Source of the DNA: Eudorina sp. 2006-703-Eu-15
Lineage: Eukaryota > Chlorophyta > Chlorophyceae > Chlamydomonadales > Volvocaceae
Assembly: GCA_003117195.1 (NCBI GenBank)
Contig: BDSI01000064.1
Location: 496,001 to 560,000 of the forward strand
Direction: 5' to 3'
DNA: 64,000 nt
Under the pieces are notes generated by a model. The model searched no databases, was not told the origin of the DNA, and saw only the letters and a program-made list of their open reading frames with translations. This document shows, piece after piece, positions 49,468-61,460 of this stretch. Both the position numbers and the translations under genes were made by a program. The stretch's first letter is position 1; every line of letters starts with the position of its first letter.

Positions 49468-51911
49468 TTATTGCGATGCTTCAAGATCTTCTGCGGCGTC
49501 CCTGCGGCTTCCAGGTTCTTGGAAACGACCGTCGATCCACCGCAGGATCTCAGCCGCCTCAGGATCCCGTCGCGCCGCCGCGCGCTCCCTGGCCCACCTC
49601 CACACCACCGGACACCCCTCCTCGAGCAGCCGCTGCAGCACCTCCAGGCTGCACCCCGCGGAACGAGTGCCGCCCGCTGGGAGGACCGCGTCCGCAAACA
49701 GCCGCCCCGTCACGTCCTCCCAGGGGCACCGCAGCCGCCGCAGGCAGCGCAGCGTCGCGAAATCGCCGTTGCGCGCCGCCGCCAGGTAGGGCTCGCCGGC
49801 GGTCTGCGGGTGGAGGGTTTGTTGCAGCGAGCGCGCGGAGGGGCAGACGGCGCGGCCGGCAGCGCTCTCAGGCCTTGCTTCATAACAGCGCGATTGGGCA
49901 TGATTGTGCCCAAACCACAATCGAGGTTCGTAACCCCGACGATACTTGCACCTCCCCCAGTGTGACCGCCTTGAATTTCCCACGTCACCATTTCAACATA
50001 CACAGACGCCGACCGGCCGGCCTCACCCTGCCCCTGCCCCTGACCCGGGCGCCCTGGGCCTCCCTCGAGGCGCGTCGCACTCACCGGCACCGGACATCCC
50101 TGCGCCACCAGCCACTCCATCAACGCCGCGTTGCCCGACCGGGCTGCCGCCGTGAACACGCTCTCCTGCCACGGGTAGCCGCCGTCGCGCAGCCACTGCA
50201 CCATCGCCAGGTTGCCTGACTCGGCCGCGCTCCCCATCAGCCCGGGCGCGGCGATTCGCTCCGCCGCCGCCGCCGCCAATCCCTGTCCGTGCGCCTCCGG
50301 GCTCGCCAGCAGCCACTGCAGCAGCCGCAGGTCGCCCCGGCGCGCCACCTCGTTCACTGCCCGCACCTGAGGCAGCCACCCAGCTGCCCGCAGCTCCGCG
50401 AGGCACGCCGTGTCAAGCCCCGTGCCGCCGTGCCCTCCCCTGGAGCTGCTCCTCTGCTGGAGGGGCAAGTCCCAGATGGCGTCGGCGGCCGACGGCACCA
50501 CCAGGCGATTCGCGAGAAGGTGCCGTACCAGCGGCGCGTTGGAGCAGAGTACGGCATTGTGGAGCAATAAGGCAAAGTGCTGCACGCCGCGCTGCCGGAG
50601 CGCCTCCACGTGCTCGATCGCATCCGGCTGCCGCGCAAGGTCGGGTTCGAACTGGAGCCGCGTCGTCTTGGGGTGCATCCTGCAGCCGTGGGCCTCCAGC
50701 CAGTCCAGCTTGGCCCGCCAGTCGGGGGTGGGGCTGGTCGCGGCCAAGCCAACAATTTTGCTGCCCCACGACCACGGGCCGATGTCCACAGGGATGCTGC
50801 CGCCCAGCCAAACATCGCACAGCCGCTGCAGCGCCGGCATGTCGAAACGGTACACCGCCTCGGTGAGGACGGTACCCAGGAGGGCCCGCTCCGGGGGAGG
50901 GTCCAAGCGTCGCAGCAGCCAATCTGTGAAGTCCACGTGGCCACCGCGCGCCGCGGCGCAAGCCGATTGGAACACGCGCTCACGGGGCACGCCTGGCTCG
51001 CCCTCCTCGCCCTCCTCCTCCGCCGCCATCTGCGCGAGCCAGAGCCACACCGACTGCCGACCCGCGGCCGCCGCCGCGTCCAGTGCCGCCGCCTGAAGCT
51101 TCCTGCGTGCCTCGGGGGAGGGTTCGCGTCGCAACAACCACCCGAGCACGTCGCAGTGCCCAGCCCCGGCGGCGGCGACTGCCAAACGGAGTGCCTCGCG
51201 GGAGGAGTTGTCCGTTCGGACCCGCGAGATGAGCCACTCGCAGGCGCCGACGTTGCCGCCCGCAACGGCGGCGTCGACCAGGGCCCCTGTGACGGGAAGG
51301 TCGGTTGCCCAGAGGGCGACGACGAGGTTCGCGATGGCGCCGCTGCGGGCCGTGAGGAGGAGCAGCTGCTGCCGTTGTCGCAGCGACATGCCGTGGGTGC
51401 TGCTTCGGGCGCCCCAGCGCAACGCGAAATCGCGGTTGGGCACCGGGTGCGACAAGTGCACCGTCTTGTCGTCCTTGAACATGTTCGCCATGCACTTGTT
51501 GACTAATTTGAGGCCCAGTGCGACTGCTGTTGGCCCAAGGAACGTGGCGATGCGCACAATGAGCTTGCGCGGAAGCATTTTGAGCACACCCATGTTACTC
51601 CAATCGATGCCCATTTCGACTGCATCAAGGTCTTCTACAGATTCTACAGTAGAGGTCGAATCCCGCGAAAACTGCTGTGTTTGGCTTGGTCGATCGGCAG
51701 CGTCGCAGGCTGTTGGCTCGCCACGCTCGGGGTCCGGTCCTTCCCCATCGACGTCAGTCTCGTCGGCCACGTCGATCACGTCCGCAGATTGCTGCCGCCA
51801 GTAGTTACGGGTTCCGGCAGAGTCGTCTGTTGTTGGCGCGCCAAAGTCCGACGCTCCACGATCTTTTTGACGATTCAAATCAAACCAGGCAGGGAAGCAG
51901 CAACGAATCAT
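49468..51911 (-). CDS. F-box and ankyrin-like repeat protein, left copy
   Basis: Two exons, 50085-51911 and 49468-49803, give 720 aa. The intron has a CCG|GTGAGT donor and a CACCCGCAG acceptor; without splicing the frame reads into Arg/Pro-rich noise. Residues 1-100 are acidic and Ser/Thr-rich. Residues 110-150 (KMLPRKLIVRIATFLGP) look like an F-box. From about 175 to 690 there are degenerate ankyrin-like units, for example AAVAGGNVGACEWLISR, AARGGHVDFTDWLLRRL, AAESGNLAMVQWLRDGGYPW and AARNGDFATLRCLRRLRCPW. Similar algal families pair an F-box with such repeats and may select substrates for SCF ubiquitin ligases; that role is inferred here. It is transcribed away from the Cys/His-rich gene starting 345 bp upstream. 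Confidence 0.85.
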
Positions 51912-52256
51912 ATTGCAAATCTTGAACGGGGTTCTAAACCCTAGGGCGCGTTGCCGCTGCAGAATGACTACTTTCGGTTATTGTTGCCGGCTTAAACCTT
52001 TTCGGTTCCGCACAAGGCGATAAGCGCTTTCCGTAAACAGCAGCCGGCCTGGTCGTACAATACGCACAATGTACGACTAACTAACATGGCAAACAGGTTA
52101 AATATCATGATACACTATGCCGACATTGTCAGGCCACAGCCTTGTTTTTACTACACGGTGATAAGCATTATTTGTACTACTTCTTGGGTGCTGCCTACGA
52201 CCTCAACGCTGCTTGTGGATTCCTTTACTTGACGAATCCGGTTGACAACTATCACC
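51912..52256. promoter_or_regulatory. Bidirectional promoter region, left copy
   Basis: A 345-bp AT-rich spacer separates two divergently transcribed start codons. It contains TAAACCCTAG (51937-51946), which includes the plant telo-box core AAACCCTA. The spacer is conserved in the right copy (61113-61460) with a few substitutions and a 3-bp insertion. Function is inferred from position only. Confidence 0.5.
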
Positions 52257-54745
52257 ATGGCAGCAACTGAAATGAAAGAATTGTGTCCTTATTGCGCATC
52301 GGAGGTTACCTCCGAGGATGCCCGGAGGTAGGCTGGGAGGTGGCAGCAGCGAAGGGAAATTGGCTTAGCGTTGGCCAGAGAGCGTGCCACAAAGGCCTCA
52401 TTGAGCTGCTTCGTATTTGAGCTTCCTTGCTTGCTAGATTGCGTTAAGTGAGCGAAAGTTACGCATCTAGATTGCTTCGTCACGGCGAAACTGCTGCGAC
52501 AGTTATACATTGTAAACCAAAAGAATTTGCATCTCAGAAGCATTGCTAATCTGGTGATTTCCTTGTGTGCAGTGAGCTGAGGCACCGCGACACTGGTTGC
52601 CCTGGGAACTCGAATGCATACCACGAAGCTTGCGTTCAAAAATACATGTCCTCCGTGGGCCTACCAAAAACGAAGCGGGTAAGGGGCTGAGTGGGGTTAA
52701 ACCTAAGTGGACCCGTGCGGAGGTCTCAAGGTGCTGGGCACCGCCTTGGCCTCGTCCCTTGCACTTGGCGCACTCAGTGTGGCCTTGTGTCGGCCCTGCA
52801 TATTTTGCTTGTTGCCATTGTTCATGCCTCTGATGCGGTTCGTTTCCGGTTGCCTTCCAGTGTGGCTACCCATGCCCCGCCAAGGACGGCAACGGGCAAC
52901 AGTGTGGCAAGACGATTGTATCGACACACCATCATCAGCCGAAGAGCAAGAAGAAGACCAAGCGGAGCCAACAGCGCATCGACGCAGCCGCTACCGCAAA
53001 CGCTGCCCAGCCGCACGATACCCGAAGAAACACTGGCGCGAGCGCGGCAATCACGGCCATGCAGCCAGCGGGCTCTCGTCTTGCTGCCCCTGCAATCAAC
53101 TTCAACAAGCCAGGTAGGTAACAGGGGAGTTCAGATCCAAAGGTTGACCGTCGGTTGTCTGCCGTACGGTCATGCGACCGCGTGTTAAGTTTCCAAATGT
53201 TGCCGAGCAGTCCTGGATACGTCTACATGGATACACGTGCCGCCGCTCCATCAGATGCGTCGATGGCTCGAAACTTGACGACAATGCGCAAAGTTGAGAC
53301 GTTGAGAGATGGTGAACCTGTCCCCGCCCCGTATGTGCTCCCCCCCGTCCCGTTTGTGCTCGCCTGCAGTGTCACCTGTGGCTGACCGCGTCAAGCCCGT
53401 CATGCAGCCTGTCGCACCTGGAAGCGCACCAGAAGCTCGTCTGAAGGGCGTTACCACTGCCAACGCCGATGTCGGCGCCCGCGCCGACATCCCTGGCTGG
53501 GACCCTAACATCGCCATCAAGGTTCCGAGCCGAGGAGTGAAGGCATCGAACAAGTCAAAAGAGACGTCTTCAGACAATTTGAGCACCGCTTTGAGACAGT
53601 CGACTTCTATTCGCGGCACTGATTTCGAGAGCACACGGTAAGAGGAAGCGGCGAGCCCTCATCCGAGCCCTCATCCGAGCCCTCAATTCACGTCGGGGTG
53701 CTGACGTGCGACTCGACTGCAAGGCGGGCAGCCTATGTTCCCCCAGTGCATGCCTTCAATGCCGGCGTCGCCGACTGCTTGCGGCGTTTTCCATCGGCGT
53801 GTTCTTGTAGACTATTAGACGTATGCAGGGATTGGGAGAGGCAATGCATGAGTGTGCCGGACGGAAGGGGGCAGCTTGTGTTTTAGCGCATGCGTACGAC
53901 TTCTGCGCCGTCTGCGCGTGCTGTTGAAGCATTTCAACTACCCGGTCTTCAGGAGCTGTGAGCAGCAGTTGAAAGTGTGAGCGTGTCATCTTACCTTTGT
54001 GGCGATCGGTCCGTTGGTTCCTGGCGCACCTACCTGCAGGCACGGAAACCTCACCATCACGAGCGAGATTACCCTCCGGACGGACGTCACAGTGGGCAAC
54101 TATCCCGCCGTCACCACCGCTGACACTGATGACGAGCCGCGGGATGACATCGTCTTGTACCTACAAATCTTCAAAACCGACGATGGGCACTACGTTCTCC
54201 AAATCTCAAAAACCGATGATGAGCACTACGTTTTCACGGACGATACGGGCGCCAACTATTCCTTCAAGATTGACGGCGATCTGGAAGTCGTCGCATTCGA
54301 GTTTGTCGAGATAGCGCAGCCGGAGGTCTGGTACAGTCAAGTCTTCAAAGCCGCTGATGGCCGACGTCTGGTAAAGGACGCGCATGGAGAGTACCATGAC
54401 CTGCACTTGGTCTGTGGCGAGAATCCGGAGATTGTCAAGTTCCTCTACGCAGTGGTACGACAGTCGATGGTTTCTCCGCTGATGTATCAGCATGATATCT
54501 TCGAAGCGGGTGCCGCCATGGGCGACTACTTCAATGTAGCAGCAATCGACGCAGTTCCTACGGCAACCACTACCTCGCAGCCCGCTGAGCCGCCTACTTA
54601 CAACCAGCCGCCTACGTACAACCAGCCGCCTACCTACAACCCTGTCGAGTCGTCCCGCGGGCGTGACGTGGGAAGTACGAATGGAACTGCCGACGAGGAT
54701 GCTCAGGAGAGTCTGTTGGCCGAGTGCATGGCGTTGTGCCTTTAA
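52257..54745 (+). CDS. Unrecognised Cys/His-rich protein with TYNQPP repeats, left copy
   Basis: Five exons: 52257-52327, 52573-52678, 52861-53113, 53370-53637, 54040-54745; 467 aa. The first 76 residues hold a zinc-finger-like array: C10-x2-C13, C33-x7-H41-x2-C44, C60-x3-C64 and C74, which could form a RING- or PHD-like cross-brace. A basic stretch (QPKSKKKTKRSQQR) follows and could be a nuclear localisation or nucleic-acid contact. Residues 100-230 are low-complexity. The last exon contains two similar segments, FKTDDGHYVLQISKTDDEHY and FKAADGRRLVKDAHGEYHDL, then TYNQPP repeated in 18-bp units near the C terminus. I know no family for the C-terminal half. All junctions have GT-AG sites and agree in phase, and the same exons are intact in the second copy. 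A further small exon between 53638 and 54039 cannot be excluded. Confidence 0.72.
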
Positions 54746-54785
54746 GCCAACATGGTCAATAGTGCCATGATACTGATATCAAGTC

Positions 54786-54809
54786 GAGGTGCAAAATAAT
54801 TTGCACCTC
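54786..54809. other. 10-bp hairpin 41 nt after the stop of the Cys/His-rich gene
   Basis: GAGGTGCAAA (54786-54795) and TTTGCACCTC (54800-54809) are perfectly complementary around a 4-nt loop. In the right copy the left arm starts AAGGTGCAAA and the window ends before the other arm. Confidence 0.85.
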
Positions 54810-56304
54810 AAAATCTCTGTCACATCTCAAACGATGTATTAAAAAAACCATTTCTGTCTGACCGTACGATGAAATTTCCTGAGGTTGAGCAGTGCCCTCC
54901 AGTGTACTGAGGGCAGCAGCTGGAGACGGAGTCGTACGGCATTTCAAAATTCCAAATAATATGTTCACGCGCCGTTACAGGTATGCCGGCGAGTATGACG
55001 AATATCTGAGTTTAATCACGTAATAAACGAACTGTTGGACGTAAGGGAGGTCCCTAATTGCGGAATCGGGGATGTTACGGGTTTCACACGGTTGGGTTGG
55101 GATGTCTCGGAGAGGGCGTGTGAGGGCGGACGCAGATCATTCAGCAAGGGAAGACGGTCGAGGGAGGTGCCCAGGCAAGAAGCCGTTGTCTGACGTCAAC
55201 CTTGACACGGACTGACTGATGTTGACTGCTGACTGCGCTCGGGGACACCTCGGGGTTGGGGCACCAAGGGCTGACAAAGCACTTCGACCAGAGGCGAACC
55301 GGCGGGTCAAAACGGCTTGGTTTGTTGATTGGTGGTTTGTGGCGGTGGCTACAAGGTGGGTGGAACAGAGGTCGGTCCTGTCCTGCACATATGTTACTGC
55401 TGACCGCGGGCACGGACTTGTATGCGTTTCAGCCCGCATCGTCGTTGGCGCGTTGCCTGGTGGGCACGGGTCCGCACCCGGGCTGTGCAGCCAGCGCACT
55501 TGCCGTGCAGGACCGTGCAGAGGCTCGTGAGATGTGGAGGGCAGGTGGAGGTAGGGGTTATGGGTGTGTTTGGGTCTGGACAGTGAGGTGTCCTGATTTG
55601 TCTTCGGCTCGTTTAGATTTAATATGGTCTGGTGAGATTAGTAGATGATATAACTGACAAACTAACAGATGAAAGTCCCTGGCTGGCTTGGCAGGATCGT
55701 ATGGCAGGATCGCTCTCTGCTGAGACCTCGGATGAGGTCCCGAGAATGGCTGCGCCGAGTCACATATACTGACTGAACCATACCGAGCGATGGAACGAAC
55801 GACGTGTTCCAGTGCCTGCCTGCACTGAGAGATTGCGTTGTCTGTGACGTTTTGTCATCATCACAGGTGCAGCCGCGACAGCCTCGGTGCCGTAGGCTAT
55901 GCAGCAACCGACCGTCCGGCCTCAGCTGCCGACATGTGTGGTGCCCGCACCGCTCACGGATGGAGCCCCCCGCAGCGCGGCCCACGTGGGACAAGTACCC
56001 TAGGTTGACGATCCTAGGACTCCGGGGAGGGGGGCAGACACCCCTCCGCACTGACGCCCGCTACCGCTGGTGTGGTAACCCCCATGTGGCTTTGAAGTGG
56101 CAGGGATTTCAACTACTCATTTGCGGAAGTACGCAATAACCTTTCTGTGTTGCGCTCACTGCATAAAGCTGTGAAGAGGTACAGCGAGCATGGTGCTTCC
56201 CTCCCAGACGCCAGATCGCGATGCCGGAATCACGTTTGACCAATCTGTGTGTGCGTTTAGAATTGTGTTAAAATAAACCGAGAGACACGACTTTAGAATT
56301 GTGT
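54797..56304. other. Spacer between the two duplicated blocks
   Basis: About 1.5 kb. AATAAA occurs at about 55022 on the plus strand and may be the polyadenylation signal of the upstream gene. No gene was recognised. A TG run at 56301-56314 marks the start of the second block. Confidence 0.5.
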
Positions 56305-58677
56305 GTGTGTGTGTTGGCTCGCCCGCACAGGGGTCATGCTGATGCAGGCGTCGTTGCGCAGGAAGGAGAGCGAGCGGCTTCGAAAGCTATGGTAGGGCCC
56401 CCCAGATGTTGCTGTTGCAGCTGCAGGTCCAAGGGGGCCTAGGAGCCTAGCGTTTGCAACGGGGGTCTACCCTGCAGGCAACCCCACATGGGTCTCCTGC
56501 AGGGTAGAACCCCGGACATTGCACCGCGGCCGCCCTCCCTTGCGCGGAGCCGAGGATGCAGGAGGCTCTTGATCCGAGGGCCCTTTATGACAGAGGGCTC
56601 CTTGCTCGCGCGGGGTTGCTCAAGGGGACGCACGGGGGGGGGGGCAACAAGATGGGACAGATACCGCAGAGGGTCCTTGCTCGCGCGGGGTTGATCTTGG
56701 CGTACGGGGACGCAGGGGGTTCAATAGTATGGGACGGGTGGGAGGGCGCACCGGCGCTGCCTTTGCCTGGGAGGATGGGACCCGCGCAGGTGCTTACTTC
56801 TTGCCTCTGGCGCTTCTGCGCCGAGGTTGCGGGTCTGCTGGAGGACGGTCTCCCACGGCGGGTGTACGGGGGGAGGGAACACCCGACAAAAAAGGCGGGG
56901 GAACACAGCAACACACGAGAGGGTCCGCCTGTGCGTGACGTACTTGGTGGGGTCTGGACACGGCTAATGGAATCGTGGAAATACTGAGGTCTCAAGTCGG
57001 CAAGCAGTGAGGCGAAGTGTTGGGACGGGGAGTTCCTCCGGCAGCGAAACTCAACAGCTGAACCCCAGCCCCTCCAGCAGCACCCAGCCTAGGGTGGGTG
57101 AGGGGTCCGAGTGGACGGAACGCTGAATGTCGGACGGCGGGGTCGTCGTGGACCGATGGTTCGCCGCCCTGGTGGAGTGAACTCAAAAGAGTGTTACAGG
57201 GGACACCCACATCGACGGGACATCCGAACGTTCACCAAAAATGTGTAAACCAGTCCACCCCGCCGTCACTCCACCCCACCACCACCAACCTGACGGCCCC
57301 TGACCTGACCCGCCAACCCCCAACGCGGAAGGCAACCGGGCAACGGCGCCGTCCGTGGCGCGCACGACGACAGCAGTCGCAGTCGCAGGGGCTGCTGTGC
57401 CGCTCCCTGTGCCTTGCGCGGGGCGCAGGTGGCGGTCCCCTACTTATCAATAAAGACAGCGAAATCGAGACACAATCACCGATTGCATAGTAGTTGTCCG
57501 GTTGGCTGACGCCGCCGTCGAAGTAGGGCGGATGAAGTATATGGTGCTCCTCAGACATACAGCAACACACGCCGCCGTCGCCGCTGGCGACTACCCTACC
57601 GCTGGCCTTCCGACTCCGGTTAGGTGGGTATTGTCGCTTTCGGGTTCGCGTTTCTTGTCCTTTCGCTGCTTTGATCGTGGGTCTGCGGTTGCATCCTTGT
57701 TTGCGCACGCCCATCGACGAGGCGGCGCGGCGCGCACACACGCCTTGGAGCCCGGACGCTGGCACCGTAATCTCGACGTTCCTCCCCAGCTGCATCTCCA
57801 GCAACCGGTTTGACCTCGGGCTGGGTCGGGTCCTGCTGTCCCTTGCATGTCCGTCGCCGCCCCGCGTAAGCCGCCCGCACAGCCGCGACTCTCCATTACG
57901 GGGACACACTGTCTTTGCTTCTGCTTTATCGCATGTCGCCCCTCTTTTCTATATACACGTCCCCGGCCTGTCGGCAATGCGCAGCCAACGGCCTCACTCG
58001 TCCGCGTGCGCAATTAGGGTCCTCGCCAGTCGTGTCTCTCGGTTTATTTTAACATAAACACTTGGGGATACTACATACGCATACGGGCAAACGTTTGGGC
58101 GCCACTCGTCCCACGCACTCCTGTTCTGCCCGCTTAAATAACACACATAAACACCTGCCTGCTTAAGAAACACATACACGCACCAGTCTCCTATCCATAC
58201 GACCATACCTCGCAGGTCGGTACGGTTTCCTTGAACGGATCGGTATGGGTGGTTCGGGCCGCCTTGAACAACACTTCCCCGGCTTCTCCCTGAGCATCGA
58301 CAGTAAACCTCCGGACCACAACTGCGACGGGGCCTCCCATCAATGTCACGCTGTGGCATGAATGATAACTCTAATTAAACAACCCTAAAGCAACCTTAAT
58401 TAACAACAATGCCTCGCACGTGGCACTGCCCCCACATCAGCACCACGGCCACCGGACAACCGTCTGCGTCGTACAAACTGACTGGCTCTGAACCGCTCTG
58501 TTTGTACGACACAGACGACCGTCTCGATGGCCCTCTCCACCACCACCTGCCTGCACACACAACCTTGTCAGGATGTCTGCAAACCCTTTTTGTCACCGGC
58601 TCCCACGACCTAAGCGCGCATCAGGCACCACCTGTACGCACCGCGTACATTTCCGGCCGTACCGCTCTGCTTGCCTT
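56305..58677. other. Left part of the right duplicated block, no supported gene
   Basis: Contains the counterpart of the 47749-48120 frame at 56556-56987. About 610 bp (57541-58150) replace 234 bp of the left copy. No coding exon was recognised. Confidence 0.45.
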
Positions 58678-61112
58678 TTATTGCGATGCTTCAAGATCTT
58701 CTGCGGCGTCCCTGCGGCTTCCAGGTTCTTGGAAACGACCGTCGATCCACCGCAGGATCTCAGCCGCCTCAGGATCCCGTCGCGCCGCCGCGCGCTCCCT
58801 GGCCCACCTCCACACCACCGGACACCCCTCCTCGAGCAGCCGCTGCAGCACCTCCAGGCTGCACCCCGCGGAACGAGTGCCGCCCGCTGGGAGGACCGCG
58901 TCCGCAAACAGCCGCCCCGTCACGTCCTCCCAGGGGCACCGCAGCCGCCGCAGGCAGCGCAGCGTCGCGAAATCGCCGTTGCGCGCCGCCGCCAGGTAGG
59001 GCTCGCCGGCGGTCTGCGGGTGGAGGGTTTGTTGCAGCGAGCGCGCGGAGGGGCAGACGGCGCGGCCGGCAGCGCTCTCAGGCTTTGCTTCATAACAGCG
59101 CGATTGGGCATGATTGTGCCCAAACCACAATCGAGGTTCGTAACCCCGACGATACTTGCACCTCCCCCAGTATGACCGCCTTGAATTTCCCCCGTCACCA
59201 TTTCAACATACACAGACGCCGACCGGCCGGCCTCACCCTGCCCCTGCCCCTGACCCGGGCGCCCTGGGCCTCCCTCGAGGCGCGTCGCACTCACCGGCAC
59301 CGGACATCCCTGCGCCACCAGCCACTCCATCAACGCCGCGTTGCCCGACCGGGCTGCCGCAGTGAACACGCTCTCCTGCCACGGGTAGCCGCCGTCGCGC
59401 AGCCACTGCACCATCGCCAGGTTGCCTGACTCGGCCGCGCTCCCCATCAGCCCGGGCGCGGCGATTCGCTCCGCCGCCGCCGCCGCCAATCCCTGTCCGT
59501 GCGCCTCCGGGCTCGCCAGCAGCCACTGCAGCAGCCGCAGGTCGCCCCGGCGCGCCACCTCGTTCACTGCCCGCACCTGAGGCAGCCACCCAGCTGCCCG
59601 CAGCTCCGCGAGGCACGCCGTGTCAAGCCCCGTGCCGCCGTGCCCTCCCCTGGAGCTGCTCCTCTGCTGGAGGGGCAAGTCCCAGATGGCGTCGGCGGCC
59701 GACGGCACCACCAGGTGATTCGCGAGAAGGTGCCGTACCAGCGGCGCGTTGGAGCAGAGTACGGCATTGTGGAGCAATAAGGCAAAGTGCTGCACGCCGC
59801 GCTGCCGGAGCGCCTCCACGTGCTCGATCGCATCCGGCTGCCGCGCAAGGTCGGGTTCGAACTGGAGCCGCGTCGTCTTGGGGTGCATCCTGCAGCCGTG
59901 GGCCTCCAGCCAGTCCAGCTTGGCCCGCCAGTCGGGGGTGGGGCTGGTCGCGGCCAAGCCAACAATTTTGCTGCCCCACGACAACGGGCCGATGTCCACA
60001 GGGATGCTGCCGCCCAGCCAGACATCGCACAGCCGCTGCAGCGCCGGCATGTCGAAACGGTACACCGCCTCGGTGAGGACGGTACCCAGGAGGGCCCGCT
60101 CCGGGGGAGGGTCCAAGCGTCGCAGCAGCCAATCTGTGAAGTCCACGTGCCCACCGCGCGCCGCGGCGCAAGCCGATTGGAACACGCGCTCACGGGGCAC
60201 GCCTGGCTCGCCCTCCTCCTCCGCCGCCATCTGCGCGAGCCAGAGCCACACCGACTGCCGACCCGCGGCCGCCGCCGCGTCCAGCGCCGCCGCCTGAAGC
60301 TTCCTGCGTGCCTCGGGGGAGGGTTCGCGTCGCAACAACCACCCGAGCACGTCGCAGTGCCCAGCCCCGGCGGCGGCGACTGCCAAACGGAGTGCCTCGC
60401 GGGAGGAGTTGTCCGTTCGGACCCGCGAGATGAGCCACTCGCAGGCGCCGACGTTGCCGCCCGCAACGGCGGCGTCGACCAGGGCCCATGCGACGGGAAG
60501 GTCGGTTGCCCAGAGGGCGACGACGAGGTTCGCGATGGCGCCGCTGCGGGCCGTGAGGAGGAGCAGCTGCTGCCGTTGTCGCAGCGACATGCCGTGGGTG
60601 CTGCTTCGGGCGCCCCAGCGCAGCGCGAAATCGTGGTTGGGCACCGGGTGCGACAAGTGCACCGTCTTGTCGTCCTTGAACATGTTCGCCATGCACTTGT
60701 TGACTAATCTGAGGCCCAGTGCGACTGCTGTTGGCCCAAGGAACGTGGCGATGCGCACAATGAGCTCACGCGGAAGCATTTTGAGCACACCCATGTTACT
60801 CCAATCCATGCCCATTTCGACTGCATCAAGGTCTTCTACAGATTCTACAGTAGAGGTCGAATCCCGCGAAAACTGCTGTATTTGGCTTGGTCGATCGGCA
60901 GCGTCGCAGGCTTTTGGCTCGCCACGCTCGGGGTCCGGTCCTTCCCCATCGACGTCAGTCTCGTCGGCCACGTCGATCACGTCCGCAGATTGCTGCCGCC
61001 AGTAGTTACGGGTTCCGGCAGAGTCGTCTGTTGTTGGCGCGCCAAAGTCCGACGCTCCACGATCTTTTTGACGATTCAAATCAAACCAGGCAGGGAAGCA
61101 GCAACGAATCAT
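58678..61112 (-). CDS. F-box and ankyrin-like repeat protein, right copy
   Basis: Two exons, 59295-61112 and 58678-59013, give 717 aa with the same splice sites as the left copy. It lacks 9 bp in an acidic run (EEEGEP against EEEGEEGEP). I counted about ten amino-acid differences in exon 1, including Arg/His, Trp/Leu, Thr-Gly/Ala-Trp, Lys/Arg and Lys/Glu, against about six synonymous changes. The F-box segment reads MLPRELIVRIATFLGP. No frame is broken, so both copies could be functional. Domain layout and possible role are as for the left copy. Confidence 0.85.
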
Positions 61113-61460
61113 ATTGCAAATCTTGAACGGGGTTCTAAACCCTAGGGCGCGTTGCCGCTGCAGAATGACTACTTTCGGTTATTGTTGCCGGCTTAAACCT
61201 TTTCGGTCCCGCACAAGGCGATAAGCGCTTTCTGTAAGCAGCAGCCGGCCTGGTCGTACAATACGCACAATGTACGACTAACTAACATGGCAAACAGGTT
61301 AAATAATTTCATGATACACTATGCCGACATTGTCAGGCCACAGCCTTGTTTTTACTACACGGTGATAAGCATTATTTGTACTACTTCTTGGGTGCTGCCT
61401 ACGACCTCAACGCTGCTTGTGGATTCCTTTACTTGACGAATCCGGTTGACAACTATCACC
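61113..61460. promoter_or_regulatory. Bidirectional promoter region, right copy
   Basis: Counterpart of 51912-52256. It keeps the AAACCCTA motif (61138-61145) and differs by a 3-bp insertion near 61304 and a few substitutions. Confidence 0.5.

Larger units (their letters stand above)
47497..54796. repeat. Segmental duplication, left copy
   Basis: At least 7.3 kb nearly identical to 56305-64000 in the same orientation. It starts at GTGTGTTGGCTCGCCCGCAC beside a TG run and is matched to the point where the right copy meets the window edge. Bases 48715-48948 are not matched and correspond to 57541-58150 in the other copy. Confidence 0.96.

Noticed and set aside
49710..50084. Reading straight through from the F-box gene's first exon into an Arg/Pro-rich tail.
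   Set aside because: A strong GTGAGT donor and CCCGCAG acceptor remove it and restore ankyrin-like sequence (AARNGDFATLRCL) in phase.
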